A stretch of DNA of 64,000 nt from Candidatus Cloacimonas sp. (GCA_023227825.1 JALOCJ010000005.1:124001-188000); one strand, 5' to 3'. Counted from the first letter of the stretch, positions 1 to 8,866 are shown. The notes: a model not told the origin generated them from the sequence alone. Numbers and translations are program-made.

Positions 1-2
1 TA

Positions 3-773
3 CTCTCCAGCACGCATAATGACACAGCAAAACGCCAGGTTTTCATTTTGCAAAATATAGATGAAATCCGCCAAGCAGAGCAGATGAAAAAGGATTTTAT
101 CGTAAATTTAGCTCACGAGCTCCGAACACCTTTAACGGCAATCAGCGGATTTGCGGAAGCAATGGAAGATAGTATTGATGAAACACACCGAAATTACCTA
201 AAAATTATCCAAAATCACACCCAGCGTTTAATTCATCTAATTAGCGATCTAGAACAGCTTATCCGTCTGGAAAGCATAAAAGAACTTGAATGCCAAGATA
301 TAAATTTAGCTACTTTTTTCCAAAATATCGCCTTGATCTTAACTCCGATGGTGGAAGAAAAAGGACTTTATCTTAAAATGGAACTGGATGAAAATTTACC
401 GCGCCTGATTTGTGACCCTTTTAAATTGGAACAGGTATTCATCAATTTAGTCCAAAACTCTCTGCGCTATACAACTCAAGGCGGAATAACCATTCGTAGT
501 ATATTAGTAGCTAATGAAGCACTTTTTGAGGTTTCCGATACCGGCATTGGCATAGATAATATCCATTTGCCGCGTATTTTTGAACGCTTTTATGTGGCTG
601 ATTCAGCGAGAAATAAAACCCAAAGCGGAACGGGATTGGGTTTAGCCATTGTAAAACATATCATTCAATTACATCATGGCTCCATAACAGTAAAAAGTGA
701 ACTGGGAATAGGCACCGTTTTCAGTATCTTATTACCCTTAGCACAACCCAACCAACTGGAAAATAATGATTGA
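3..773 (+). CDS. PhoR-like sensor histidine kinase (5' end outside window)
   Basis: This is the kinase core of a membrane sensor that autophosphorylates and passes phosphate to a response regulator. The reading frame stays open to the left edge of the window, so the N-terminal sensor part is missing here. An internal TTG at 48 would begin a 241-residue protein, but in-frame coding residues precede it, so I treat it as internal. The H-box NLAHELRTPL has its phospho-accepting His at 114-116. The N-box (NLVQNSLRY), G1 box (DTGIGI) and G2 box (GTGLGLAIVKHI) follow in normal order, so both HisKA and HATPase_c domains are present. The motif order is PhoR/WalK-like. The convergent pst-phoU operon 0.8 kb away suggests that phosphate is the signal; this is inference. 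The stop overlaps the start of the next gene by 8 bases. Confidence 0.9.
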   Translation, partial: LSSTHNDTAKRQVFILQNIDEIRQAEQMKKDFIVNLAHELRTPLTAISGFAEAMEDSIDETHRNYLKIIQNHTQRLIHLISDLEQLIRLESIKELECQDINLATFFQNIALILTPMVEEKGLYLKMELDENLPRLICDPFKLEQVFINLVQNSLRYTTQGGITIRSILVANEALFEVSDTGIGIDNIHLPRIFERFYVADSARNKTQSGTGLGLAIVKHIIQLHHGSITVKSELGIGTVFSILLPLAQPNQLENND

Positions 774-1293
774 CCTAAGTCCTGATGAACTAATTGAACG
801 CTATGGCAATTTTGCCTACAGCATCGCTAAACAATATCGGAATAAAGGGCTGGATTGGGAAGACCTCAAACAGGAATCACTTTTGGGTTTGCTGAAAGCA
901 GGCAAACATTTCCTTCCGGAAAAAGATATTCAATTTACTACTTACGCCAATTATTGGATTAAAAAACAAATTATAGAATCGCTAAAAAATAATTCCTCCA
1001 CAATAGAAGAGGACTTTAACGAGAATATTTCAAAAGCGAATGACACATCGGAAGCTGCAAATCTTCGCCTAAAAGAAAGTCCAATTGCCCCACCGGATAC
1101 GGAAGAAAATAATCTAAGCTTAAATTTTACACAGTATCTGCCACCTTTGGAAAAAACCATTTTGGAATTGTCCTTTAACGAAAAAAAGACCCTAAAAGAA
1201 ATTGCCCAAATTTTAAATATCAGTGTGGAACGCGTTAATCAGCACAAGAAAAAAGCCTTCCGCTGCCTAAAAAAACACTACCCTCAAAGTTAA
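766..1293 (+). CDS. small sigma-70 family RNA polymerase sigma factor
   Basis: This 175-residue protein has a sigma-70 region 2 at residues about 7-75 (FAYSIAKQYRNKGLDWEDL, then FTTYANYWIKKQI, the region 2.3/2.4 type helix). A linker rich in Glu, Asn and Pro follows. Region 4 lies at about 125-172 (LPPLEKTILELSF, then a helix-turn-helix LKEIAQILNISVERVNQHKK). There is no region 1.1 and no full region 3, so it is a minimal alternative sigma factor. The HYWIKKQI-like helix is closer to primary/heat-shock type factors than to typical ECF ones. Its start overlaps the end of the histidine kinase gene by 8 bases, which implies translational coupling. I see no anti-sigma factor gene beside it; control could come through the kinase or from genes outside the window. 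Confidence 0.85.
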   Translation: MIDLSPDELIERYGNFAYSIAKQYRNKGLDWEDLKQESLLGLLKAGKHFLPEKDIQFTTYANYWIKKQIIESLKNNSSTIEEDFNENISKANDTSEAANLRLKESPIAPPDTEENNLSLNFTQYLPPLEKTILELSFNEKKTLKEIAQILNISVERVNQHKKKAFRCLKKHYPQS

Positions 1294-1334
1294 TACTTGC
1301 TTTCTTTACCATCTAATATTCCTCTATCATTTCA

Positions 1335-1430
1335 GTAACGACTCCCTAACTTTGTTAGAGAAGTGTTAGAGAAGTGTTAGGGAAGTGTTACGGGGTCGAG
1401 CAAGAACTGACTAAGAATCAGTAAGTTAGA
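1335..1430 (+). repeat. dispersed repeat, copy A, with four 11-bp iterons
   Basis: The hexamer TGTTAG/TGTTAC recurs at 1353, 1364, 1375 and 1386, exactly 11 bp apart, preceded by a small hairpin CTAAC-TTT-GTTAG. A second, inverted copy of the whole element lies at 38280-38377. Similarity continues past the iterons into a shared taagaatca segment. Both copies are intergenic. Periodic 11-bp direct repeats are the pattern bound by PhoB/OmpR-family regulators, but that role is only a hypothesis. The rest of the 315-bp gap (1294-1608) has a direct repeat TCAGTAAGTTAG at 1418 and 1491 and the inverted repeat listed next. Confidence 0.75.
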
Positions 1431-1539
1431 CATTAATAACTTATATTGGAATAAGACAGTTGAAAAAATAACCTGGCAAATTATGATTTTTCAGTAAGTT
1501 AGGTAGCGATAAATTCTTGTTTTACCACTAGGACAAAGT

Positions 1540-1574
1540 CATATTCCTTTATTTAGTCAGCAAATCGGAATATG
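1540..1574. repeat. inverted repeat between convergent genes
   Basis: CATATTCC at 1540-1547 pairs with GGAATATG at 1567-1574 across a 19-base loop. It sits between the ends of the sigma factor gene and phoU. It may be a weak bidirectional terminator, although no clear T-run follows. Confidence 0.35.
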
Positions 1575-1608
1575 GCAACCCAATTTTGACAGATTGGCTT
1601 TACAGTAA

Positions 1609-2268
1609 TTAATCAGATTTTTTGTCTATGTTATGCTTAATAACCTTTCCTTGCGCGAGAAAAATAGTATCTTCTGCTATATTGGTAGAGAGGTCGCCAA
1701 TTCTTTCCAGATTTTTAGCTATGCGCAAAATATGGAGATAGAGGTCTATTTGTAATGGATTTTCCCTGATTAGCTTTACCAGATGCTTGTAAATATTACG
1801 ATTATATTCATCAACGATATTATCGGCATCGCAAACCTGGCGTGAAAGTTCATAGTCCTCTCTGGTAAAAGCATAAAGGGCATCTTTTAACATTTTTAAA
1901 GCTGCTTCTTTCATAGAAAAGAGTTCCGGAATTGACTTTAAGACAGGATTTCCTGTAAGTTGAGCAGAACTTTCAGCAATATTAACTGCCTGATCACCCA
2001 GGCGTTCCAAATCGTTATTTATTCTATAAATCATCAGAATTTGACGCAGGTCTTTTGCCTCCGGTTGATTTAAAGCAATCACTGTAAAGCATTTCTCATC
2101 CAATTCTATTTCAATTTGATTTACTCTGTTTTCAAAAGTATTTACTTCTTCTTTGAAAGCTGTTCCGAAATTAATTAGGCCATCCATAGCCAAAATAATC
2201 ATTTTTTCCACTAATCCTGCTTCAGCCAAAAGCAATTTTTTTAATTCAGAGATTCTTTCTGTAAGCAT
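1609..2268 (-). CDS. phoU: PhoU phosphate transport/signalling regulator
   Basis: This 219-residue, all-helical protein has two PhoU repeats (about residues 15-100 and 118-205). Each has the acidic metal-binding motif type (INNDLERLGDQAVNIAE and AKNLERIGDLSTNIAE). PhoU links the PstSCAB importer to the PhoR kinase and keeps the Pho response off when phosphate is ample. Length and repeat structure are standard. It is the last gene of the - strand pst operon, 20 bases after pstB. The start follows an aaggagaaa ribosome-binding site. Confidence 0.97.
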   Translation of the reverse strand: MLTERISELKKLLLAEAGLVEKMIILAMDGLINFGTAFKEEVNTFENRVNQIEIELDEKCFTVIALNQPEAKDLRQILMIYRINNDLERLGDQAVNIAESSAQLTGNPVLKSIPELFSMKEAALKMLKDALYAFTREDYELSRQVCDADNIVDEYNRNIYKHLVKLIRENPLQIDLYLHILRIAKNLERIGDLSTNIAEDTIFLAQGKVIKHNIDKKSD

Positions 2269-2288
2269 CTTTTCTCCTTTTGGAGTAA

Positions 2289-3047
2289 TTATCCGAAAAC
2301 ACCTGTTAAATAGGATTCGGTTCTTTTATCTTGCGGCACGGTAAATACTTTTTCCGTGTGTCCGAATTCCACTAATTCTCCCAAATACATAAAAGCAGTA
2401 TAATTGGAAATTCTACCCGCTTGAGCAATATTATGAGTTACAATTAAAATGCAAACACTTTTTTGCAGTTCCAAACAAAGTTCTTCAATTTTAGCGGTTG
2501 ACTGAGGGTCTAAAGCGGAAGTCGGTTCATCCAGTAAAAGGACTTCAGGTCTATTTGCCAAAGCTCTGGCAATACATAAACGCTGTTGCTGCCCTCCGGA
2601 AAGAGCCATAGCCGGACTATGCAAACGGTCTTTAACTTCTTCCCAAAGCCAGGCAGCTTTCAATGCCTGTTCAACTCTCTCATTAATTTCGTCTTTACAA
2701 TATTTACCTTGAATCTGTAAACCATAGGCAACATTTTTGTAAATGCTTTTCGGAAAGGGATTGGGCTTTTGAAAAACCATTCCAATTCTGGAGCGAATTT
2801 CCGTTACATCCATCTTAGAGGTATAAATATCATCATCTAAAAGCTTTACTTTTCCTTCAATATGGGTTTCCGGGATAAGATCATTCATCCGGTTAAAACA
2901 GCGCAGTAAAGTAGATTTCCCGCAACCGGAAGGTCCTATAACAGCAGTAATATTTTTGTCTGCCACATTAAGGTTAACATTTTTAAGCACATAGTTCCTG
3001 CCAAACCATAAGTTTAAATTTTCAGTTGAGAGTATGTTATTTACCAT
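2289..3047 (-). CDS. pstB: phosphate ABC transporter ATP-binding protein PstB
   Basis: This 252-residue ATPase energises phosphate uptake at the inner face of the cytoplasmic membrane. Visible motifs are Walker A GPSGCGKST (residues about 37-45), the signature LSGGQQQR, and Walker B VLLLDEPTSALDPQST, followed by the switch His in VTHN. The DPQST element and the family-specific RIGMVFQKPNPFP stretch point to PstB rather than another importer ATPase. The start overlaps the end of pstA by 7 bases. Confidence 0.98.
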   Translation of the reverse strand: MVNNILSTENLNLWFGRNYVLKNVNLNVADKNITAVIGPSGCGKSTLLRCFNRMNDLIPETHIEGKVKLLDDDIYTSKMDVTEIRSRIGMVFQKPNPFPKSIYKNVAYGLQIQGKYCKDEINERVEQALKAAWLWEEVKDRLHSPAMALSGGQQQRLCIARALANRPEVLLLDEPTSALDPQSTAKIEELCLELQKSVCILIVTHNIAQAGRISNYTAFMYLGELVEFGHTEKVFTVPQDKRTESYLTGVFG

Positions 3048-3895
3048 TTTCTTTTTCTCCTGATGGATGAACGAATAACAACTGCAGCCGCACTAACACC
3101 TAAAACCAGCAATAATAAAACAACTGCTGTCCCGTAAGCAATTGGCACCTGAGTTTCCGGATGAGTTCCTTCCGTCATTAAAGCATAAATATGATAAGGT
3201 AAAGCCATAACTTCATCTTTTAAGCCCTCAGGTAAATGCCGGGTATAAAAAGTAGCTGCCGTAAACATAATAGGGGCTGTTTCTCCAGCTACTCTGCCAA
3301 TACAAACAATAATTCCGGTTAAAATATTGGGTAATGCAGTAGGTAAAACAATTTTGGTAATTGTTTGTCTTTTCGTTGCTCCCAAAGCTAAAGATGCTTC
3401 ATAAAAATCAAAAGGAACACTTTTAATGGCTTCTATACAGGAATTGATAAATAAAGGTAATGCCAGGATGGCTAAAGTTAAAGCACCGGAAATTAGCGAA
3501 ACATTCATCGCCAGAAGGTTAACGAAAACAGCCATTCCGAAAAGACCAAAAATAATGGAAGGAGTTCCAGCCAATGTATCAATAGCTATCTGAACCACAT
3601 TCAACAGCCACTTTGGTTTACCATAATTAGTTAAAAATATAGCTGTTAAAATCCCCAAAGGAATTACTATGCTGATGGAAATAACGGTAAGCCAAAAAGT
3701 CCCTGCTAATGCAGGAAAAATACCTCCTTCCTGCATACAGTTTCGGGGAGCAGTAAATAAAAATTCCCGGCTTAAAACCTTACTACCTAAAGAAAATATC
3801 CTGACTAAAAAGATAGATATAGCCAAAATAGTAATCCCTGCCAATAAGCTAAGAAAACCATTGCCGCAAAAATTCAAGACCTTCCTGTTCTTCAT
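3041..3895 (-). CDS. pstA: phosphate ABC transporter permease PstA
   Basis: This 284-residue inner-membrane permease has about six hydrophobic segments. The coupling-helix EAA-type loop is seen in DFYEASLALGATKRQTITKIVLPTA. It forms the phosphate channel with PstC and docks on PstB. The start overlaps the end of pstC by 4 bases and the end overlaps pstB, so the three are translationally coupled. Length is normal for PstA. Confidence 0.96.
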   Translation of the reverse strand: MKNRKVLNFCGNGFLSLLAGITILAISIFLVRIFSLGSKVLSREFLFTAPRNCMQEGGIFPALAGTFWLTVISISIVIPLGILTAIFLTNYGKPKWLLNVVQIAIDTLAGTPSIIFGLFGMAVFVNLLAMNVSLISGALTLAILALPLFINSCIEAIKSVPFDFYEASLALGATKRQTITKIVLPTALPNILTGIIVCIGRVAGETAPIMFTAATFYTRHLPEGLKDEVMALPYHIYALMTEGTHPETQVPIAYGTAVVLLLLVLGVSAAAVVIRSSIRRKRKW

Positions 3896-4761
3896 TTTTT
3901 GTCCCTTTTAGCGATAAAAAATTCAGTAATCAGATTAATTGCAAAAGTGAGCACAAAAAGCAATATTGCTAAGGCATAAAGCGATTGATAATGTAAACCG
4001 CCTATAACCGTCTCCCCCATTTCTGCTGCTATTGTAGAAGTTAATGGTCTTACTGAATCAAAAATGCTTTTAGGAATTTGAGCACTGCCTCCTGCTACCA
4101 TTAAAACAACCATCGTTTCTCCAATGGCTCTGCCCAAACCAAGTAAAATACTGCCAATTATACCTCTTTGAGCTGCGGGAATGATAACCCGAAAAATACA
4201 TTCCATTTTCGTGGAACCCAAAGCTAAAGCCGCTTCCCTTATGGATTTGGGAACATTTGTAAGGGCATCTTCACTCATACTGGCGATTATGGGAACAATC
4301 ATCAGCCCTAAAATAACGGAAGCAGTAAATATATTCAGTCCCGTATCTAAATTCAACCAATTTCTTATTAGTGGCGCAATTGTGGACATTCCAAAAAGCC
4401 CGTAAACCACAGAAGGTATTCCGGCTAAAAGTTCAATTACGGGTTTAACTATTTCTTTTAAACGATTTCCTGCTATTTCAGAGATAAAAATTGCAGAGCC
4501 CAAACCTAAAGGAATTCCTATTATCAAAGCGCCGATGGTGACACAAAAAGAACCGATAATAAATGTCCAGGCACCGAATTCCGGTTCTGCGTTTGTGGGA
4601 TACCAGCCAATTCCGAAAATAAATTCAGTTAAAGAGACCTTATTAAAAAGCGGCAAACCCTCTCTAAATAAACCATATATTAAAGCAAAAAGCACCATAA
4701 TAGTAAATAACGATGCGGTATAAGTAATAGCAGTAAATGCCTTTTCTTTATATTTATGCAT
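3892..4761 (-). CDS. pstC: phosphate ABC transporter permease PstC
   Basis: This 289-residue partner permease of PstA has about six membrane segments. Its EAA loop reads SIREAALALGSTKMECIF, and the GIPSVVYGLFG segment is characteristic of PstC/PstA. It lies between pstS (67 bases upstream) and pstA (4-base overlap). The gap before it contains the complementary pair gtgaggg/ccctcac (4785-4812), a small hairpin that could attenuate transcription after pstS. Confidence 0.96.
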   Translation of the reverse strand: MHKYKEKAFTAITYTASLFTIMVLFALIYGLFREGLPLFNKVSLTEFIFGIGWYPTNAEPEFGAWTFIIGSFCVTIGALIIGIPLGLGSAIFISEIAGNRLKEIVKPVIELLAGIPSVVYGLFGMSTIAPLIRNWLNLDTGLNIFTASVILGLMIVPIIASMSEDALTNVPKSIREAALALGSTKMECIFRVIIPAAQRGIIGSILLGLGRAIGETMVVLMVAGGSAQIPKSIFDSVRPLTSTIAAEMGETVIGGLHYQSLYALAILLFVLTFAINLITEFFIAKRDKK

Positions 4762-4828
4762 CTTTTATCCTTTAGTAACATCAGGTGAGGGCAAAAAAAC
4801 AACCCTCACCTCTTGTTCTCATAATCAA

Positions 4829-5647
4829 TTACCTGATGTTGATGAATCCTTGCTCTTGAACTATTTGTTGTCCTCTTTCACTTTGAATAAAACCAAGGTA
4901 ATTTGCTACTTCCCCTTTTGCTTTGCCGTTTGTATACATATAGAGTTTTCGGGAAAGCATATAACTGCCATTTTTAACTGTTGTCTCCGAAGGAATGATT
5001 TTGTTTACACTGATCAGTTTTACACTTTCATTCACATATCCCAAACCCACATAACCGATAGCCCCGGGAGTATTAGAAACAGCACTTAAAACAGCATTAT
5101 TGGAGGCAAGCAATTGGGCACTGCCTTCTACTTTCGCTCCTGCCAGAACTTTTTCATTAAAGACCTCATAAGTTCCGGAAGAAACATCACGGGAAATAAC
5201 TACAATCGGTAAATTGGGACCTCCCAAGACCTTCCAGTTCTTGATTTTGCCGGTGTAAATATCTTTTATCTGCTGAATGCTGATATCCTTAAGAGGATTG
5301 CCCTGATGCACTATAATGCTGATTGCATCATTGGCAATAGTATAAGCAACCGGATTTATTCCTTTAGCTTTAGCTGCTGATATTTCTTTGGATTTCAGCG
5401 GACGACTGGAATTACAGATATCTGTAGTTCCATTTTGTAAGGCAGCAACTCCTACTCCTGAACCTCCTCCCCGAATAGAAATATTAATATCAGGATGAGA
5501 ATTCATAAATGCCTCAGCAGTCGCTTGAGCAATAGGAAGAACTGTTGTAGAGCCGGTGCAGGTTATTTGATTTTTGGTAACAGCATTCAAATTGAACGCG
5601 AACAGCATCATTAATAAGGGGGTGACAAAATGGATTTTTGTGGTCAT
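4829..5647 (-). CDS. pstS: phosphate ABC transporter substrate-binding protein PstS
   Basis: This secreted or periplasmic phosphate-binding protein feeds PstCA. I place the start at 5647 (272 residues), because an AAAGGAG site lies 7 bases upstream and the product then begins with a signal peptide (MTTKIHFVTPLLMMLFAFNL). A longer frame reaching 5761 would run into the porin gene and bury the signal. Phosphate-site signatures are CTGSTTVLPIAQ near the N terminus, RGGGSGVGVAAL, and SRDVSSGTYEVF. The gene begins 16 bases after the porin gene. Confidence 0.95.
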   Translation of the reverse strand: MTTKIHFVTPLLMMLFAFNLNAVTKNQITCTGSTTVLPIAQATAEAFMNSHPDINISIRGGGSGVGVAALQNGTTDICNSSRPLKSKEISAAKAKGINPVAYTIANDAISIIVHQGNPLKDISIQQIKDIYTGKIKNWKVLGGPNLPIVVISRDVSSGTYEVFNEKVLAGAKVEGSAQLLASNNAVLSAVSNTPGAIGYVGLGYVNESVKLISVNKIIPSETTVKNGSYMLSRKLYMYTNGKAKGEVANYLGFIQSERGQQIVQEQGFINIR

Positions 5648-5663
5648 TGATATCTCCTTTTCG

Positions 5664-6872
5664 TTATAAAGTGTTGGCAAATTTCCATTTAAGTTGCAGA
5701 TTGATTTGCGAAGAATCCTTCTTTCCGTCTGCATAATCACTGTATGATTTATCTTCATCATACTTTTTAGCAGTATAATTTAATTGTAATTGCATAGAAG
5801 GATTGTCTGTTTCATCCGGCATAAAATTATAATTTACACCAATAGTAGAAGCAGTAACTTTATTTCTTGCTTTATCTGTTTCAACTCTATCGGATTCATC
5901 CCAAATATCATAACAGCCAACTAATTGAAGATTATAAGGCAAAAATGCTTTCAAATTTAGGCAAGGAAATATGGAAATTCCTGTTGCTGTATATGTTTGT
6001 GTTTTGTTAATATCTTTTACATCGGGAAAATCCACATCTTTGATAATATATTCTCCCGTCAAATCTACGGGACCATAAGCCAGACGAGTGTAAATATCAG
6101 TTAATTTCTGCTCTTCATAGGAAGAATTAATTATTTCTCCATCAAGTTTTTTATCTCGCTCTACAGTATTTATCATATAGGAACCTCCAATTGTAAAACC
6201 CGTAATTGGAGTTACGCGTAAATTTCCCAAATAAGCAAAATCGGTATTTTCCTTTAGATTTGCTCCTACTTTCTTATACCCTTCTCCGTTATAAATCCCC
6301 AATTGATATTCTCCAAAACCGGAAGGAAGATAGCCATTTAGGGTTATGCCCAAATCCGAAGAACTAACCACTTTATGCTCATCTGAAGGTGCTTTACCTA
6401 TTAAAGTATAGCTCCAGTCATAAATACTGCCAAAATATACTTTCTGCATACCGGCAGTTAAGGTCATATCTTTTACAGGAATAAGACCTCCAAAATCTAC
6501 ATAAGCATATTTGATTTTAAGCCCTGCACCATCAATGCTTCCGGATTTGGTAGAATAACTTAGGGTGCTGTCTGCCAAAGAATATTCCCGATATTCGTGT
6601 GTTTTATCAGTCGTAAATATATCTACTGTAAAACGCCCTTTTACCTGTTCGGAAAATTTGGTTTCCAAACCCAGGTAACCTCTTTCCAATGAAAAATAGT
6701 TACTCACTAATTTGTTTTCATAATTTCCATCGCTGTCTTTCCGTTTGGCAATTTCGGAAATCCAACGACCCCAAAATTCGCCACTTAATTTTGTTTCCAA
6801 ACTGCTTAACCCTATCGGGATACAAAGTAATCCTATACAAATAAGGTTCAGCATTAGTTTCCATTGTTTCAT
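5664..6872 (-). CDS. outer-membrane porin-like protein, first gene of the pst operon
   Basis: This 402-residue protein starts with a signal peptide (about 23 residues, ending near GLSSLETK). It continues with alternating beta-strand sequence typical of a 16- to 18-strand porin: many Tyr/Gly-rich strands such as FGEYQLGIYNGEGYKK and GFTIGGSYMI. Its position as the first gene upstream of pstS suggests a phosphate-selective (OprP/OprO-like) channel. I base this on fold and context, not on a clear sequence signature. The last residues (WKFANTL) lack the usual terminal Phe, a mild oddity. Confidence 0.75.
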   Translation of the reverse strand: MKQWKLMLNLICIGLLCIPIGLSSLETKLSGEFWGRWISEIAKRKDSDGNYENKLVSNYFSLERGYLGLETKFSEQVKGRFTVDIFTTDKTHEYREYSLADSTLSYSTKSGSIDGAGLKIKYAYVDFGGLIPVKDMTLTAGMQKVYFGSIYDWSYTLIGKAPSDEHKVVSSSDLGITLNGYLPSGFGEYQLGIYNGEGYKKVGANLKENTDFAYLGNLRVTPITGFTIGGSYMINTVERDKKLDGEIINSSYEEQKLTDIYTRLAYGPVDLTGEYIIKDVDFPDVKDINKTQTYTATGISIFPCLNLKAFLPYNLQLVGCYDIWDESDRVETDKARNKVTASTIGVNYNFMPDETDNPSMQLQLNYTAKKYDEDKSYSDYADGKKDSSQINLQLKWKFANTL

Positions 6873-6916
6873 CTGTATTCTCCTTTTTTAATTTTTTGGC
6901 TTTCGCCTCTACTTTT

Positions 6917-6959
6917 ATTATACTTCCCTTCTGTTAAGATTTTATAAGGAGAATGTTAA
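6917..6959 (-). promoter_or_regulatory. pst operon promoter with Pho-box-like TTAACA repeats
   Basis: Reading the - strand, TTAACA occurs at 6959-6954 and again at 6937-6932, 22 bp apart (two helical turns). A TATAAT -10 box follows at 6922-6917. There is no good -35 hexamer at the usual spacing, as expected of an activator-dependent promoter. TTAACA repeats at 11-bp multiples are the known PhoP box of Bacillus; use of the same box here is inference. The rest of the 6873-7187 gap contains a TATAAT at 7042-7047 on the + strand that could serve lemA. Confidence 0.5.
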
Positions 6960-7187
6960 GTTTTCTTTACTATTGAGGTCTAAAGTTAAAATTCAGTTAC
7001 TCCTGCATATTTTGGGATTATAAGATAACTATCGGGGTGTGTATAATTTAAACCAAGCTAAGCAGCTTCCCTCTTTATTATATTATTTTTCTTTGTTATT
7101 TCAATGCTCCGGGGAGGAAAGCAAAAAAATACTGGACAAAATAAACCATTCCTCAAAAAAGGAAACAAAATAAATTTTGGAGATAAA

Positions 7188-7787
7188 ATGAAAAAAGGAC
7201 TGATTGTCTTACTCGCAATTATCCTGGTAATTATAATTTGCGCCGGATGGTTTATCGGGCGCTATAATACCATACAAAAAGAAAAAGTGAATGTAGAAAG
7301 CTCCTGGGCACAAGTGCAAAATGTTTATCAAACTCGTTATGATCTTATTCCTAATTTGGTAGAAACGGTTCAGGGAGCGGCAAATTTTGAAAAGTCCACC
7401 TTAACTCAAGTAACTGAAGCTCGTGCAAAAGCCGGTGGAAGCTTAAATCTGCCTCCTGAAGCATTAACCAATCCACAGGCATTTCAAGCATTTCAACAAA
7501 GTCAGGCAGGATTAAGTGATGCCCTTTCGCGTTTGATGGTTGTGGTGGAACGCTATCCGGAATTGAAAGCCAATCAGAATTTTCTTACCTTTCAATCCCA
7601 GCTGGAAGGTATTGAAAACAGAATCAGAACTGAAAGAATGCGCTATAATGATGCAGCCAAAAAATTCAATCAGCTGATTGTAACTTTCCCGAATAATATC
7701 ATTGCCGGTATTATTAATGTAAACCCATTCCAGTTTTTCCAGGCAGAAGAAGGTGCTGAAAAAGCTCCTAAGGTTCAGTTTGAATGA
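7188..7787 (+). CDS. lemA: LemA family protein
   Basis: This 199-residue protein has one N-terminal membrane helix (GLIVLLAIILVIIICAGWFI) followed by the LemA helical domain. Family signatures are present: SSWAQVQNVYQTRYDLIPNL, then ENRIRTERMRYNDAAKKFN, ending with the FPxNIIAG-type motif. The start at 7188 follows a TTGGAGA site. An in-frame ATG at 7104 would add a polar leader before the membrane helix and is unlikely. LemA proteins often sit beside an M48 or TPM-domain gene, but none is present. The cellular role is unknown. Confidence 0.93.
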   Translation: MKKGLIVLLAIILVIIICAGWFIGRYNTIQKEKVNVESSWAQVQNVYQTRYDLIPNLVETVQGAANFEKSTLTQVTEARAKAGGSLNLPPEALTNPQAFQAFQQSQAGLSDALSRLMVVVERYPELKANQNFLTFQSQLEGIENRIRTERMRYNDAAKKFNQLIVTFPNNIIAGIINVNPFQFFQAEEGAEKAPKVQFE

Positions 7788-8044
7788 TTAAACATAAGTT
7801 GTAGAATTTAATTTGCTGAAACTAATATTAAGCAGTTCATTAGTCCTGAATATTTATAAGTATATAGATTAGGTGGTTATTTAATTAAAGATGGAAGTAA
7901 TTAGCTGTTTATACTATGCCGGAAAACTTGAGCCAAAAAGAGTTAACAAAATATAAGTGTTTCAAAGAAAAATAATATTTGGATAAATCATCAAAATGAT
8001 TATCTTGTTTAGAGACGCCAAATTTATTAGAACAAGGATGAAAA

Positions 8045-8866
8045 ATGCTATTAGCTATTAATTTGGAAAAGCTGACAGGAGATTTTATAACTCCGGAAAA
8101 GATAAGCTTGATAATTCGGGTTATTCTTATTCTGGTTATAGGAATTCCTCTTATACGATTGATAAGGTCTATAACCAAACGAATAGTAAAAAACCGTCTT
8201 TCTCCTCAAAGTGAACAATTAGTTGTGCGGTCGGTTTATTATGTAGCTGTTTTAATCCTGCTTATTACTTTGCTGAATGAATTTGGATTTCGGCTTTCTG
8301 CCATATTAGGAGCAGCAGGTATTTTTGGTGTTGCCATCGGTTTTGCTTCTCAAACGAGCTTTTCAAACATTATCAGCGGTATTTTTCTCATTTCTGAAAA
8401 GCCATTTCAGATAGGAGATGTGGTTCAGGTCAGTTCCAATATCGGAATAATTGAATCCATAGACCTGCTATCCATCAAGCTTAAAACATTCGACAACCGT
8501 TACATTAGAGTTCCAAATGAAACAATGATTAAGACGGAAGTTATAAATATTACACGCTATCCGATTAGGCGCCTGGATATTTATGTATCAATAAGCTATA
8601 GTGATAATCTGGAAAAAGTGAAAACTGCCTTTATGGAAATCGTGGAAAATGAGCCCTTGGCATTGAAAGAACCAGCTCCACTATTCTTGATTAATCAGTT
8701 TGACGATTCAGGAATCAATATTCAATATGGAGTTTGGGTAAACAAAGAAGAGTATTATAATTTGAAGAACTCTTTGATGATTGCTATCAAGGAAAAATTT
8801 GAGCGCGAAAATATCACTATTCCCTTTCCTCACATTTTTATTGCGAATGCGGAGGAATTAAAATAG
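8045..8866 (+). CDS. MscS family small-conductance mechanosensitive channel
   Basis: This 273-residue channel protein releases solutes on hypo-osmotic shock. Three N-terminal membrane segments (about residues 18-40, 60-80, 85-105) lead into the pore helix region AAGIFGVAIGFASQTSFSNIISG, the hallmark MscS TM3. The beta domain follows (PFQIGDVVQV, FDNRYIRVPNE) and then the alpha/beta vestibule. Length matches minimal MscS (286 in E. coli). It appears monocistronic; the 257 bases upstream (7788-8044) contain no gene I can support. Confidence 0.95.
   Translation: MLLAINLEKLTGDFITPEKISLIIRVILILVIGIPLIRLIRSITKRIVKNRLSPQSEQLVVRSVYYVAVLILLITLLNEFGFRLSAILGAAGIFGVAIGFASQTSFSNIISGIFLISEKPFQIGDVVQVSSNIGIIESIDLLSIKLKTFDNRYIRVPNETMIKTEVINITRYPIRRLDIYVSISYSDNLEKVKTAFMEIVENEPLALKEPAPLFLINQFDDSGINIQYGVWVNKEEYYNLKNSLMIAIKEKFERENITIPFPHIFIANAEELK

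Noticed and set aside
4829..5761. Longer pstS start at 5761
   Set aside because: It overlaps the porin gene by about 100 bases and would place the signal peptide inside the protein; the start at 5647 has a clear AAAGGAG.
7788..8044. Decayed gene between lemA and mscS
   Set aside because: Only very short frames (about 22 codons) occur, without recognisable similarity.
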